Below, piece by piece: positions 7,788 through 15,738 of a stretch of DNA of 48,509 nt. A model generated the notes under the pieces. The model ran no database searches, was not told where the DNA came from, and saw only the letters and a program-made list of their open reading frames with translations. Each line of letters begins with the position of its first letter. Positions within the stretch are counted from its first letter, which is position 1. The position numbers were made by a program, and so were the translations under genes. Origin of the DNA: Desulfovibrio sp. (GTDB lineage Bacteria; Desulfobacterota; Desulfovibrionia; Desulfovibrionales; Desulfovibrionaceae); NCBI GenBank assembly GCA_024699605.1, contig JAILPJ010000108.1, forward strand, positions 1 through 48,509, given 5' to 3'.

Positions 7788-9557
7788 GTGTTCGCCGCGT
7801 TGAAAAAAACCTTCGCTCAGGCCCTGGAAGTTCCTGAGGCCGTTTCCCCGGCCCGCTACCGCTCCCTGAAGCGCCTGATGACCGTGCTGATTGTGGCCGT
7901 GTCAGTGACGCCGCTTTTGCTGCTGACCATTATCAGCCATATGCAGTATATGCGCACCCTGGAACGGGAAATGGAAAGCCCGCTCTATGACATGGCCCGC
8001 AAAACGCAGGCAGCGCTCGAGCTGTACCTGGGCGAGCGCGTCTCCACGGTGAGCTATCTGGCCCACGCCTATCGCTACAGCGATCTCTCCGATGAACGTT
8101 CTCTGAACCGTGTCTTCCTGGCACTAAAAAGTGAATATCAGGGATTTGTGGACATGGGGCTGGTGGACGGCGATGGCAGGCAGATCGCCTATGTGGGGCC
8201 GTACAAGCTCAAGGGAGCTGATTACGCGGGCAAGCCCTGGCTGCGCGAAACGGAAATCAAAGGCCGTTATATCAGCAACGCCATCTTAGGCTACCGCGGC
8301 TATCCACACCTGGTCATCGCCGTACATCGCTTGGAGGAAAGCGGCGCCTCGTGGACCCTGCGTGTGGGCACAGACACCTTGCGCATTCAGCAGATCGTCT
8401 CTTCCGAGGGCTCGGCCCGCGATACCGACGTCTTTCTGGCCGATGCGGCGGGCGTGCTGCAGACCGATTCCCGCGCCTACGGCAAGGCTTTGAATCCGCT
8501 GCCCTTTCCTTTGCCACAGGCCAGCCACGAGCCTGAGGTGTGTCGCATGACCGGACCTGACGGGCGCAGCCTTTTGATTGCTTCCTGCACCCTCGACGGC
8601 ACAGACTTCCGCCTGCTTGCGGTCAAGCCTGTGGAAAAGGCCTTCCGTCCCTGGCTGGCCTTGCGGGCGGAGTTGCTCTGGGTCATTTTCGGCGGCATTG
8701 CGCTCATCGTTATCGCTTCCAGCCTGCTGATGCGCCACCTGGTGGATCGCCTGCAGGCCAGCGATGAACGTCGGGTGGCCGTGTTCGCCCAGATGGAGCA
8801 TAATCAGAAACTCTCGTCCATCGGACGGCTGGCCGCCGGCGTAGCCCATGAGGTCAACAATCCCCTGGCTGTCATCTATGAAAAGGCGGGGCTTGCACGT
8901 GATCTTATTGATCTGGGGAAGATTGGCGGCGACGAGAAGGAAAAGCAGCGTCTTTCTTCGCTGCTGGCCAGCATTGAAAGCACTGTGGAACGAGCACGCG
9001 GCATTACCCACCGCTTACTGGGTTTTGCCCGGCGCATGGAGGCCAATCGCCAGGGCCTGCACATTGACGAGGTGATTGTGGAGACCCTGAGTTTTCTGGA
9101 GCGTGAAGCCCGCAATCGTGGGGTTGCCCTGGAAACAGAGCTTGCGCCAGACTTGCCGGAAATCATTTCCGACCGCGGTCAACTGCAGCAGGTTTTCCTC
9201 AATCTTGTGGGCAATGCCCTGGATGCCCATGTGGCGAGCGAGGGCGAGGACCAAGAAGCACGGTATGTACGCGTGTCCTGCGTCTGCGAGGGAGATGCGC
9301 TGCGCATCACGGTGCGCGACAACGGCATGGGCATGCCGCCGGAAGTTTTACGGCATATTTTCGAGCCCTTCTATTCGACCAAAAATGACAAGGGCACGGG
9401 CCTTGGGATGTTCATCACCTATGGCATCGTGCGTAAGCTGGGCGGTGACATCAGCGTAGAGAGCGAAGAAGGACAAGGCAGCGTCTTCACTATTGTCTTG
9501 CCTTTGGTTCCGCCTGATGCCGGCGGGGAAGTACGGGCGCAAACAAGCAAACCCTAG
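7788..9557 (+). CDS. Membrane sensor histidine kinase with extracytoplasmic Cache-type sensor
   Basis: A 589-residue kinase. TM1 lies at about 30-50 and TM2 at about 294-318; the roughly 240 residues between them form a periplasmic sensor region of dCache type (ELYLGERVSTVSYLA early, GYRGYPHLVIAVHRL mid-domain). After TM2 comes the dimerisation/phosphoacceptor helix with His about 353 in AAGVAHEVNNPLAV, then the ATPase with the N box LVGNALDAH, G1 VRDNGMGMP, F box FEPFYSTK and G2 GTGLGM about 534. It should be active as a kinase. The start is a GTG at 7788 with GGAGG only 4 bases upstream. Receiver genes follow. The His helix resembles those of the proteins at 10200 and 11415, so all three are probably paralogous. 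Confidence 0.92.
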   Translation: MFAALKKTFAQALEVPEAVSPARYRSLKRLMTVLIVAVSVTPLLLLTIISHMQYMRTLEREMESPLYDMARKTQAALELYLGERVSTVSYLAHAYRYSDLSDERSLNRVFLALKSEYQGFVDMGLVDGDGRQIAYVGPYKLKGADYAGKPWLRETEIKGRYISNAILGYRGYPHLVIAVHRLEESGASWTLRVGTDTLRIQQIVSSEGSARDTDVFLADAAGVLQTDSRAYGKALNPLPFPLPQASHEPEVCRMTGPDGRSLLIASCTLDGTDFRLLAVKPVEKAFRPWLALRAELLWVIFGGIALIVIASSLLMRHLVDRLQASDERRVAVFAQMEHNQKLSSIGRLAAGVAHEVNNPLAVIYEKAGLARDLIDLGKIGGDEKEKQRLSSLLASIESTVERARGITHRLLGFARRMEANRQGLHIDEVIVETLSFLEREARNRGVALETELAPDLPEIISDRGQLQQVFLNLVGNALDAHVASEGEDQEARYVRVSCVCEGDALRITVRDNGMGMPPEVLRHIFEPFYSTKNDKGTGLGMFITYGIVRKLGGDISVESEEGQGSVFTIVLPLVPPDAGGEVRAQTSKP

Positions 9558-9754
9558 GCCCCTGGGCTGCAAAAGCCAAAGCATGGCAGCGTGCGGAATC
9601 TGCCGCTTTGTTTGGCCTGCCAGGAGTGACTCCTTCAAGATCCTGGGCTTCCCACGTCCAGGGCTGGGTATGGCGTAGTTTTGCCCTTGCTCCAACCAAG
9701 ACTTTCGTCTGATCAGTCGGTCAGACGCTTATCCCGATCAATTCAGGAAAAAGA

Positions 9755-9811
9755 ATGGAGGCGGCGTTTCCTCCCCGGACTTTCGCCCGGGGCTTCCACG
9801 CCGAAAAGCTG
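9755..9811 (+). promoter_or_regulatory. Structured leader with Shine-Dalgarno placed upstream of a hairpin (copy A)
   Basis: GGAGG at 9757-9761 is followed by one base and then the outer stem GGCGT (9763-9767)/ACGCC (9798-9802). Inside is a 20-base inner hairpin at 9773-9792 with arms CCCCGG and CCGGGG, five unpaired bases on each side. Nine bases then lead to ATG 9812. No Shine-Dalgarno sequence lies at normal distance from that ATG. When folded, GGAGG would sit about 10 bases from it. The same layout, collinear base for base, occurs at 20305-20350 before trpS. Confidence 0.6.
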
Positions 9812-10210
9812 ATGACAATGCGCGTTTTGCTGGCGGATGATGAGCGTGATTTTGTGGACACTCTCGCCGAACGCCTCAGCCTGCGCGGCTACGAAGTGAC
9901 GACGGTGCACAACGGCGCAGAGGCTGTCCGTGCTGCCACGAGCGCGCGGCCCGATGTGGCCGTACTGGACCTTTTCATGCCGGGCCTGCCCGGCGATGAA
10001 ACGCTCAGGCAACTGAAGGTCATGTATCCCGATCTGCCCGTCATCCTCCTCACGGGCCACGAAGCGGTAGATGATAACGGCACAAGCCCCGTAGCCAAGG
10101 CTTTTGCCTGTCTGACCAAGCCCTTGGCCTTCAAAGATTTTGTCGCTGTGCTAGAAGCCGCGGCCCGTGCTGGCCGGCAAGCATCAGAGGGAGGCGAAGA
10201 TGGACAATGA
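9812..10210 (+). CDS. Stand-alone receiver-domain response regulator
   Basis: A 132-residue CheY-like protein made of one receiver domain: acidic residues ADDE at 8-11, phospho-acceptor Asp53 in AVLDLFMPG, Thr in VILLTGHE and Lys in CLTKPLAF. There is no output domain, so it acts by protein contact or as a phosphorelay intermediate. An in-frame ATG at 9755 exists, but its 19 extra codons lie inside a folded leader that is duplicated before trpS, where it is non-coding, so the start is placed at 9812 (MTMRVLLADDE). The stop overlaps the next gene by 11 bases. It sits between a full sensor kinase and a kinase remnant. Confidence 0.88.
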   Translation: MTMRVLLADDERDFVDTLAERLSLRGYEVTTVHNGAEAVRAATSARPDVAVLDLFMPGLPGDETLRQLKVMYPDLPVILLTGHEAVDDNGTSPVAKAFACLTKPLAFKDFVAVLEAAARAGRQASEGGEDGQ

Positions 10211-10862
10211 CAGCCAGTGTATGGCCCGTCTGCTGGCCTCAGCCGTTCATGATCTGCGCAATGTCCTGGCTGTCATACGTGAATCAGCAGGGCTTGCGCA
10301 GGATTTGACCGCTCTGGCCATGAGGCAGGAGCAGGCAGCCCCTGATCCCCAACGTCTGGCAGGTGTCTTGGGCGAGGCGCAGCAGTCCGTGATCAGAGGG
10401 GCGGCTTTAGCCGACGCCATGGATTATGTGGCCCAGGCGGCCAGGGCGGAGGACAATGCCCCTGGCCCCTGCGACATGACGCGTGTCTGTCGCTTCTTCT
10501 GCCTTTTGGCGGCCCGCCAGGCACGGGCCGTACAGATGCGTTTGGAGAGCGGCGAGGCCGCTGAACCTGTCTGGGCCAACGTGCCGCCCTTAGCGTTGTT
10601 CGGCCTGCTTTTGGATGTGCTGGACCTCTGTGCTTCGGTGGGTGGCCAGGTTACGCTGCGCTTTACGGCGCAACGCCATCACCGGGAAGAGGGTATTGTC
10701 GTGGATGTGCCGGATGGTTCTAACCGCGAGCTGGTCTTGGCGGCTCTGGCGGGCAATCCCCGCCTGGAGAGCCTGCGACCCGGCTGGAAGGCGGCCCTCA
10801 TGCCCTGGCGCGAGGCAGAACCCCGATTTTTTCTTTCCTTTTCCTCTGTTGCCGATGCTTAA
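10200..10862 (+). CDS. Kinase-derived protein with His box but no recognisable ATPase domain; putative phosphotransfer protein
   Basis: A 220-residue soluble protein. Residues 11-36 carry a phosphoacceptor-like helix with His17 in SAVHDLRNVLAVIRESAG, aligning with the His helices of the kinases at 7788 (HEVNNPLAVIYEKAG) and 11415 (HEVNNPLNIIVQAAG). The C-terminal 100 residues have the length and rough pattern of an ATPase domain, but the N, G1, F and G2 boxes cannot be found. It therefore probably cannot phosphorylate itself and may pass phosphate between receivers, as ChpT-like proteins do; this is inference. The start ATG 10200 has GGGAGG 7 bases upstream, inside the preceding receiver gene, indicating coupling. 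Confidence 0.7.
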   Translation: MDNDSQCMARLLASAVHDLRNVLAVIRESAGLAQDLTALAMRQEQAAPDPQRLAGVLGEAQQSVIRGAALADAMDYVAQAARAEDNAPGPCDMTRVCRFFCLLAARQARAVQMRLESGEAAEPVWANVPPLALFGLLLDVLDLCASVGGQVTLRFTAQRHHREEGIVVDVPDGSNRELVLAALAGNPRLESLRPGWKAALMPWREAEPRFFLSFSSVADA

Positions 10863-10891
10863 TCGCCCCACATTAGGTTTTGGGAGGGTAT

Positions 10892-11368
10892 ATGACAAAA
10901 GAAGACATTAAGATTCTGTTGGTGGACGATGAGAAACAGTTTGTGGACACCTTGGCCGAGCGTTTGGCCATGCGCGGTTTTGAGGCCCGTGTGGCCTATG
11001 ACGGACCGACAGCCTTGGAAGCCGTGACGCAGCCCACAGACGTCATTGTTCTGGACTTGCGCATGCCCGGCATGGACGGCTTTGAAGTGCTGCGCAGTGT
11101 CAAAAAAAGCAACCCGCAGGTGCAGGTGATCATTCTCACTGGCCACGGCGGTGACGCTGAGGAGCAGACAGCCTATCGCATGGGCGCGTACAACTTTCTG
11201 CGCAAACCCATGGATATTGACGAACTGCTCAACAGCATCCGTATGGCCTATCGTGACAAGCTAGAAAACGCCATGGTGGCCGTGTCTCTGGCTGAGGGCG
11301 GGGACTTTGAGGCCGCACGCGAGGTTTTGAGCGAAAAAGACGTGCTGGAAGGTCACGACAAATCGTAG
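10892..11368 (+). CDS. Receiver-domain response regulator with short C-terminal helix extension
   Basis: A 158-residue protein: one receiver domain (about 6-122) with VDDE at 11-14, phospho-acceptor Asp55 in IVLDLRMPGMDG, Thr in IILTGHGG and Lys in FLRKPMDI, then about 35 residues of charged helix (LAEGGDFEAAREVL). It has no DNA-binding domain. The ATG at 10892 has GGGAGGG 5 bases upstream. It closely resembles the receiver at 9812 (QFVDTLAERLAMRGF against DFVDTLAERLSLRGY), pointing to local duplication. It is probably another node of the same relay. Confidence 0.9.
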   Translation: MTKEDIKILLVDDEKQFVDTLAERLAMRGFEARVAYDGPTALEAVTQPTDVIVLDLRMPGMDGFEVLRSVKKSNPQVQVIILTGHGGDAEEQTAYRMGAYNFLRKPMDIDELLNSIRMAYRDKLENAMVAVSLAEGGDFEAAREVLSEKDVLEGHDKS

Positions 11369-11414
11369 GCTTTGAGGCTGGCCAAAGAGTCAATCCCACC
11401 CGAGTGGAGGAAGC

Positions 11415-12584
11415 ATGCGTGTGCTCATTGTGGACGATGAGGCGTCCTTTGCCGAGCCTCTCGCTGAACGTCTGCGCCTGCGGGGCGTGGATACAGTCGT
11501 TGCGGCGGATGCAGACGCCGCCTTGGCGGAGCTTGTGCATGCTCCGCGTGACCTCATCTTTCTGGATGTGGGTTTACCTGGTCTGGACGGCGTAGGGCTT
11601 TTGCCGCTTCTGCGGGAACGCTATCCGCAATGCGAGGTGGTGATGCTGTCTGGTGCGGGGGACGTTCGCAAGGCCGTGCAGGCCATGCGCTATGGTGCCT
11701 TGAACTGGCTTTCCAAACCCGTAAGTCTGGAAGATGTCCTGGCCGAATGCCGCAAGGCGACGGAACGAGCCACGGCCAGGCTTGAGGCGCAACGTCTCAC
11801 CGAAGCGGCACGCTGGCGTATGCTGGGCCGCGTGGCTGAAGGCGTTGCGCATGAAGTCAATAATCCCCTGAACATTATTGTCCAGGCGGCTGGATTGATC
11901 GAAGACTGTCTCGACACACCGCAAGCAAGCGGCCTGCCCGAGATCGACGAGGCCCGCGAAGCCCTTGCGGCCATCTCTGCCCAGGGGCTGCGCATCCGTG
12001 AATTGACACGCAAGCTGTTGATGGTGGGGCACGGCATGGACTTTCAGGAGGCTCCGCTAGACGGAGCCGCCTGCGTGCGTCATGCCGTGGAAATGCTGCG
12101 TAAACGTCTGGACGATCAAAAGGTGCAGCTTGAACTGTCCGTGCCAGAGGGGGATGGCGCACCCCGTCCCTTTGGCTCAGCGACGGAACTGCAGCAGATT
12201 TGCTTGCATCTGCTGGAAAATGCCCTAGACGCTTTGGAAATCAGCGGGCGAGCAGATGGTCGCATCACTGTCCAGGCTCTCAAGAATCAGGACGCACAGG
12301 GCCGTGACTGGTACGAGCTTACCGTGCAGGACAATGGCCCTGGCATTGCCCAGGAGGCTTTCCCTCATCTGTTTGATCCTTTCTTCAGTACACGTTCTCT
12401 GCAAGGAGAGCCGAAAACTGCCCAAAAGAGCCGTCTGCTGGGTCGTTTTGCCGGCCTTGGTCTTTCCGTGGCCCGATCCTTGGCACACGCTCGTGGCGGT
12501 GAACTGACAGGCGACAACGCAAGCGAGGGCGGTGCCCGCTTTGTGCTGCGCCTGCCCTTGGCCGGTGAGAGCTGCGAGCGTTGA
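11415..12584 (+). CDS. Receiver-histidine kinase fusion (hybrid, receiver first)
   Basis: A 389-residue cytoplasmic protein. The N-terminal receiver (1-118) has VDDE at 5-8, phospho-acceptor Asp51 in IFLDVGLPGLDG and Lys in WLSKPVSL. It is joined to a kinase core with His about 145 in GVAHEVNNPLNI, N box LLENALDALE, G1 VQDNGPGIA, F box FDPFFSTRS and G2 GLGLSV about 346. There is no membrane segment, so activity is likely set by phosphorylation of its own receiver from an upstream protein. GGAGG lies 4 bases before ATG 11415. It is the last gene of the signalling run, and a terminator follows at 12741. Confidence 0.92.
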   Translation: MRVLIVDDEASFAEPLAERLRLRGVDTVVAADADAALAELVHAPRDLIFLDVGLPGLDGVGLLPLLRERYPQCEVVMLSGAGDVRKAVQAMRYGALNWLSKPVSLEDVLAECRKATERATARLEAQRLTEAARWRMLGRVAEGVAHEVNNPLNIIVQAAGLIEDCLDTPQASGLPEIDEAREALAAISAQGLRIRELTRKLLMVGHGMDFQEAPLDGAACVRHAVEMLRKRLDDQKVQLELSVPEGDGAPRPFGSATELQQICLHLLENALDALEISGRADGRITVQALKNQDAQGRDWYELTVQDNGPGIAQEAFPHLFDPFFSTRSLQGEPKTAQKSRLLGRFAGLGLSVARSLAHARGGELTGDNASEGGARFVLRLPLAGESCER

Positions 12585-12740
12585 GCTGTCGAGCGCCCGC
12601 TGTATAATCATGTCAACCAGAAGCCTCTCTTGGCTTCTTGTCCTTTGCGGAAAACTTAGAAAATAGTATAGACTTTTCTCTTTCCTTTCCCATTCTTCTC
12701 AACAAAATGAGATTTCATAAATTTCTTTAAAGGAAACCGC

Positions 12741-12770
12741 CCGACCCTTTAGGGTCGGTTTTATTGTTTT
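12741..12770 (+). terminator. Rho-independent terminator after the signalling operon
   Basis: Perfect stem CCGACCC/GGGTCGG with loop TTTA at 12741-12758, followed by TTTTATTGTTTT on the plus strand. It is placed to end transcription from 11415-12584 and also marks the 3' edge of the IscB-like element. Confidence 0.85.
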
Positions 12771-12969
12771 ACAGCCAGCCGGAGCCATGTCGTATAATTT
12801 TCGCCTTTGAATAAGAACATGATAATTCTTTCCCACTTGCTGAAAGATTCTTTTGCAATAACACGATTGTTTTTCCTAAATTATGCATTCCATTAATTGA
12901 ATATTTCTTATCCTTGTATATGACAATATCTCCAGCCTGCAAATGATATCTTTTCCGCCTGATATTCAT
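12769..12969 (-). pseudogene. C-terminal remnant of an IscB-like (RRXRR/HNH) RNA-guided nuclease
   Basis: A 66-codon frame, NIRRKRYHLQAGDIVIYKDK through to IIRHGSGWL. From memory this resembles the C-terminal tail of long IscB/RRXRR-HNH proteins (RKRY, GDIV.Y.GK.Y, G.HN.G, ending GGW). It lacks everything upstream: the RuvC parts, bridge helix and HNH domain. Directly upstream is a large folded RNA-like region matching HEARO/omega RNA, as expected before iscB. The junction carries ATGGTCAATGAA, so a start (MV...) appears fused to the tail by an internal deletion. No nuclease activity is expected. The alternative is a small gene of unknown function. The family call rests on recall, not a search. 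Confidence 0.5.
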
Positions 12970-13245
12970 TGACCATTTTTTTGTATATTCAGCGCGGAAT
13001 ATCCTGCAATTCTTTTCTGAAACACGTGATGCTTTACTTCACCCACACTTCTCCTACCCTCAGAGATGTTTAAGGCATGTCCGCAGAGCAGGGAACCGTT
13101 CCGCATTTCCCGGTGCCTGTAGTATTTTGTACAAACGGCTCCGTATATCTCTATACGGCAGCTAATCAATCGGGCCTGTGGTTTTCACAAGCCTCGCCCC
13201 TTTATGGGGCGGGGTTATTGACCTCCAGTTTTGCCGTAGTTCCTT
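12970..13245 (-). ncRNA. HEARO/IscB omega RNA (probable)
   Basis: On the minus strand this region contains successive hairpins: GCCCC/GGGGC (13193-13211), GCTTGTG...CACAGGC (about 13173-13193), the perfect CCGTATA-GAGA-TATACGG (13141-13158), then CAGGCACCGGGAA...TTCCC and TGCTCTGCGGACATGCC. The order, including the strings CACAGGC and GCGGACATGCC, resembles the IscB omega RNA (HEARO) scaffold as I remember it, with a guide expected at the 5' end near 13220-13260. It lies immediately before the iscB-like tail, as in intact loci. Boundaries are approximate. Confidence 0.62.
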
Positions 13246-13258
13246 TTGTTTGATCTAT

Positions 13259-14073
13259 TACGCGTAGCCTGAGTCAACGACTCATGAACTTCTGACACAG
13301 GCAAAGCAGCGCTTCTTCCAAAAGGAAACACCCCAGTGGAGAATATGGGGATACTCCTTAAGCATGGCATCATAGCCCAAAGCCGCAATCTGCGCTAAGC
13401 CCTCTTCAGCCCGTTTTTCCAGTTGTTCGGTTGTGTTAGCGATCTTGACCTCAAGACATGCCGCACGGGCATGCTCGGGATCTCTGAGCAAAATGTCTGA
13501 CCGCCCTTCCCCGCTTTCTGCGTTGGACTGCACACGCCCCCCCATCCCGGCGAAGAGGCCGGCCAAAAAGGCATGATAGTAGTCTTCGTGCAAGTCATAA
13601 TAGCTGATGCTCTTCAACAACAAGGAGCTCACAAGCCGACTCCATTCCAGGGCATCTCCCCGCCAGAAAGCGTCAAAAAGCGCTGTGCGATCCATCTGTT
13701 TCAAAGTCGCAAAAAGCCATTCCTGCACGGCATTGAGAAAAACTTCACGTATTTCCTTGTTGGGTAGCACGAGCTCAGCGTAATGAGCAGGCTTTCCGGT
13801 CTTGTTCCCATTTTTGACACGCGTAAGATATCCCGTGGCGTAGAGCAGGCTGAAAACTTCCGCCTCTGAGGCCTTGGCAAGATCAAAAGTGCTTGTCTCC
13901 ACGAGCCGTGTTTCGACACTTTCCCATTCAACAAGCTTTCAAAGGTTTCTCTAAAATCTAAAGCACTTTTTCCCAAAAAATCTGCGACGATGCTCTTGCT
14001 GCTGGTGTTTATCCAATACGGTTTTGGTTCAGCATTGGCATCTTGAAGTAAATCATAAACATAATAGTTAATA
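13259..14073. repeat. Long direct repeat, copy 2 (with 4012-4788)
   Basis: Strongly similar to 4012-4788, same orientation. The left border (TACGCGTAGCCTGA) abuts the omega RNA element; the right border lies within the AAA-ATPase-like gene, which continues beyond it only in this copy. Confidence 0.85.
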
Positions 14074-14951
14074 TCCCATGGGCAATATATATCTTTGTCT
14101 TTTCCAAAAAGATAGCCATCATACCAGTCTTTAATGACTTGTTTTTTCTCAGAAAAATTCGCTTTTTCTATAATTTCGTCTACTTCTTTATCAGTAAATC
14201 CAAACGCATCTGAATATTTTTTATCATCTATACCATAGCATACAAAATTGTTTAATCCCGTAAAAATAGTTTCTTTTGCCATCCGTAGACAGCCAGTCAA
14301 AACAGCAAATTTTAATGCATCATTTCTTTGAAAAGCAGCACTAAACATATTTTCAAGAAAATCAACCATTTCATGATAGTATCCATTAGCTTTGGCATAC
14401 TGCAAGGGGACATCGTATTCGTCGATAAGGATAATCACTGGAAAGCCGTAGTAGCTCTTCAGGGCAGATGAGAGCATGCGTAGTGAATAGATCAGATCAT
14501 TTTTTTGGGCTTTTCCTGACTTCAGAAGGGCAATTTTCGCTTTAAGGTCCTGATCAAGCGTAGTACTTTGAAGAAGAAAGGCGTTGGTATAACACAATTC
14601 AGACAACGTATTGGAAAAATTGGCCAACGCTCTTGAAAAATCGAGATCCTTGACCTCTTTTAAGGAAAGACTAAGAACGGGATACTTATTCATCCACTCT
14701 TTACAGAGCGCAGTGTTCTTGGCAATGGCCAAGCCCTGAAAATACGACGCGCTCTCCTTTTGTCGCGAAAAAAACTCTTCCAGCATGCTCATGGCAAGCG
14801 TCTTTCCAAAACGTCTCGGCCTGGTAATCAAGGAGACTAAGGGACGGTCTGGCGTGAGCAGTTCTTCGATCAAATGGGTTTTGTCCACATAGAGCCTATG
14901 TTCTTCGCGAAAAAGACGAAACGTGTCCCCTCCGACATAGACATTGACCAT
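13282..14951 (-). pseudogene. AAA-ATPase-like/PD-(D/E)XK nuclease superfamily gene with one-base frameshift (copy 2)
   Basis: Full-length gene of the AAA-ATPase-like (PF09820) plus DUF1703 PD-(D/E)XK family, about 556 codons, expanded in many gut bacteria and of uncertain role. The start ATG 14951 (MVNVYVGGDTF) has AGGTG upstream. YVDKTHLI about 21-28 and the P-loop-like LITRPRRFGKT about 41-51 are followed by the Walker-B-like IILIDEYD. The C-terminal nuclease has ESGEGRSDILLRD and CLEVKIAN. At about 13918-13925 a single base is missing relative to copy 1: AATGGGAAAGTGTCG here, AATGGGGGAAGCGTCG there. This shifts the ATPase part out of frame (ending at 13701), while the nuclease part continues from 13902 in another frame. 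The 14050-14400 part is AT-rich, suggesting foreign origin. It could be a sequencing error or slippage. Confidence 0.85.
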
Positions 14952-15196
14952 ACTCACACCTGTTCTCCTTGCCAAAAATTGTAGCCTGCCAGCCCAGAAG
15001 AGCCTTCGGCCAAGCCAAGAGAGACAGAAAAGACAACAATGAAAACGCCAAAATCCAAAGCGTTCAATGACCGAAATTTTCGTTACGGGCAAGAATAGCG
15101 TACCATGAAGAATATAATTTCAGCCTTTTAGGAACAATTCTTGCAAAGATTACGGAAAACTTGGATTGTCCGCCTGCCTTTTGAGGAGCATCCTTC

Positions 15197-15727
15197 GTGC
15201 CCCAGATTATCACGTTTTTTCTTCTCCTGTTCACGCTTTTGGGACAAGCTGGGGCCTCAGCTTCGCAAAAAGACGAGATCACAGCACAGTCCTTTGCCGC
15301 CCTTGTGGCTGCATGCCAAAATTTCCTGTTACCCAAGGCGCAGATTGCGCAAAAGGCCTCTGCCGGAGAAGTCTGGCTAGCCAATTGTCCCAGTTGCCTG
15401 ACGCCCATTGAGACCTGCGTCTGTGATCTGCCGGTCACGCTGCTCACGGCGCAAACTGACTTCATACACTTTGACAGCACGCGCTTTGCTATTCATCTTG
15501 AGCATGGCCTATGCTATCTTTACGGAAGCGTGGATAGCACAGAAATGGCAGCCATTCGCCGAAAACTGCGCGGAACTCTCGCCCTCAGTTTTTGTCCCAA
15601 AGACAGTCAAAACGGTCACGATTGCCAGCCAAAGCTGCTTAGAGAGGATGGTACTCCTCTGGCTCTGCCGATGCCTGCTTCCGACCACAAAGACTGCGTG
15701 GTCCATGTCTTTCGCCTAGCCCGCTAA
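15197..15727 (+). CDS. Secreted Cys-rich protein of unknown function
   Basis: A 176-residue protein with a clear Sec signal (FFLLLFTLLGQAGASA, cleavage near residue 22). The mature part has eight or more cysteines, including NCPSC and TCVCD, so disulfides or metal binding are likely. The start is a GTG at 15197 with GAGGAG 8 bases upstream. It ends 11 bases before a PilV-like pilin gene on the same strand and so is probably the first gene of the pilus operon; it may be a periplasmic or pilus accessory protein. I do not recognise the family. Confidence 0.7.
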   Translation: MPQIITFFLLLFTLLGQAGASASQKDEITAQSFAALVAACQNFLLPKAQIAQKASAGEVWLANCPSCLTPIETCVCDLPVTLLTAQTDFIHFDSTRFAIHLEHGLCYLYGSVDSTEMAAIRRKLRGTLALSFCPKDSQNGHDCQPKLLREDGTPLALPMPASDHKDCVVHVFRLAR

Positions 15728-15738
15728 GTCCCAAGCCT

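Noticed and set aside
9665-9690. Sigma-54-like -24/-12 promoter (TGGCGTAGTTTTGCC) before the receiver gene
   Set aside because: The spacing between the GG and GC elements is one base short of the strict consensus, and no enhancer-binding regulator is encoded nearby.
12966-13169. 67-codon minus-strand frame within the omega RNA region
   Set aside because: It overlaps the stacked hairpins of the HEARO-like RNA, has no ribosome site, and its translation resembles no protein.
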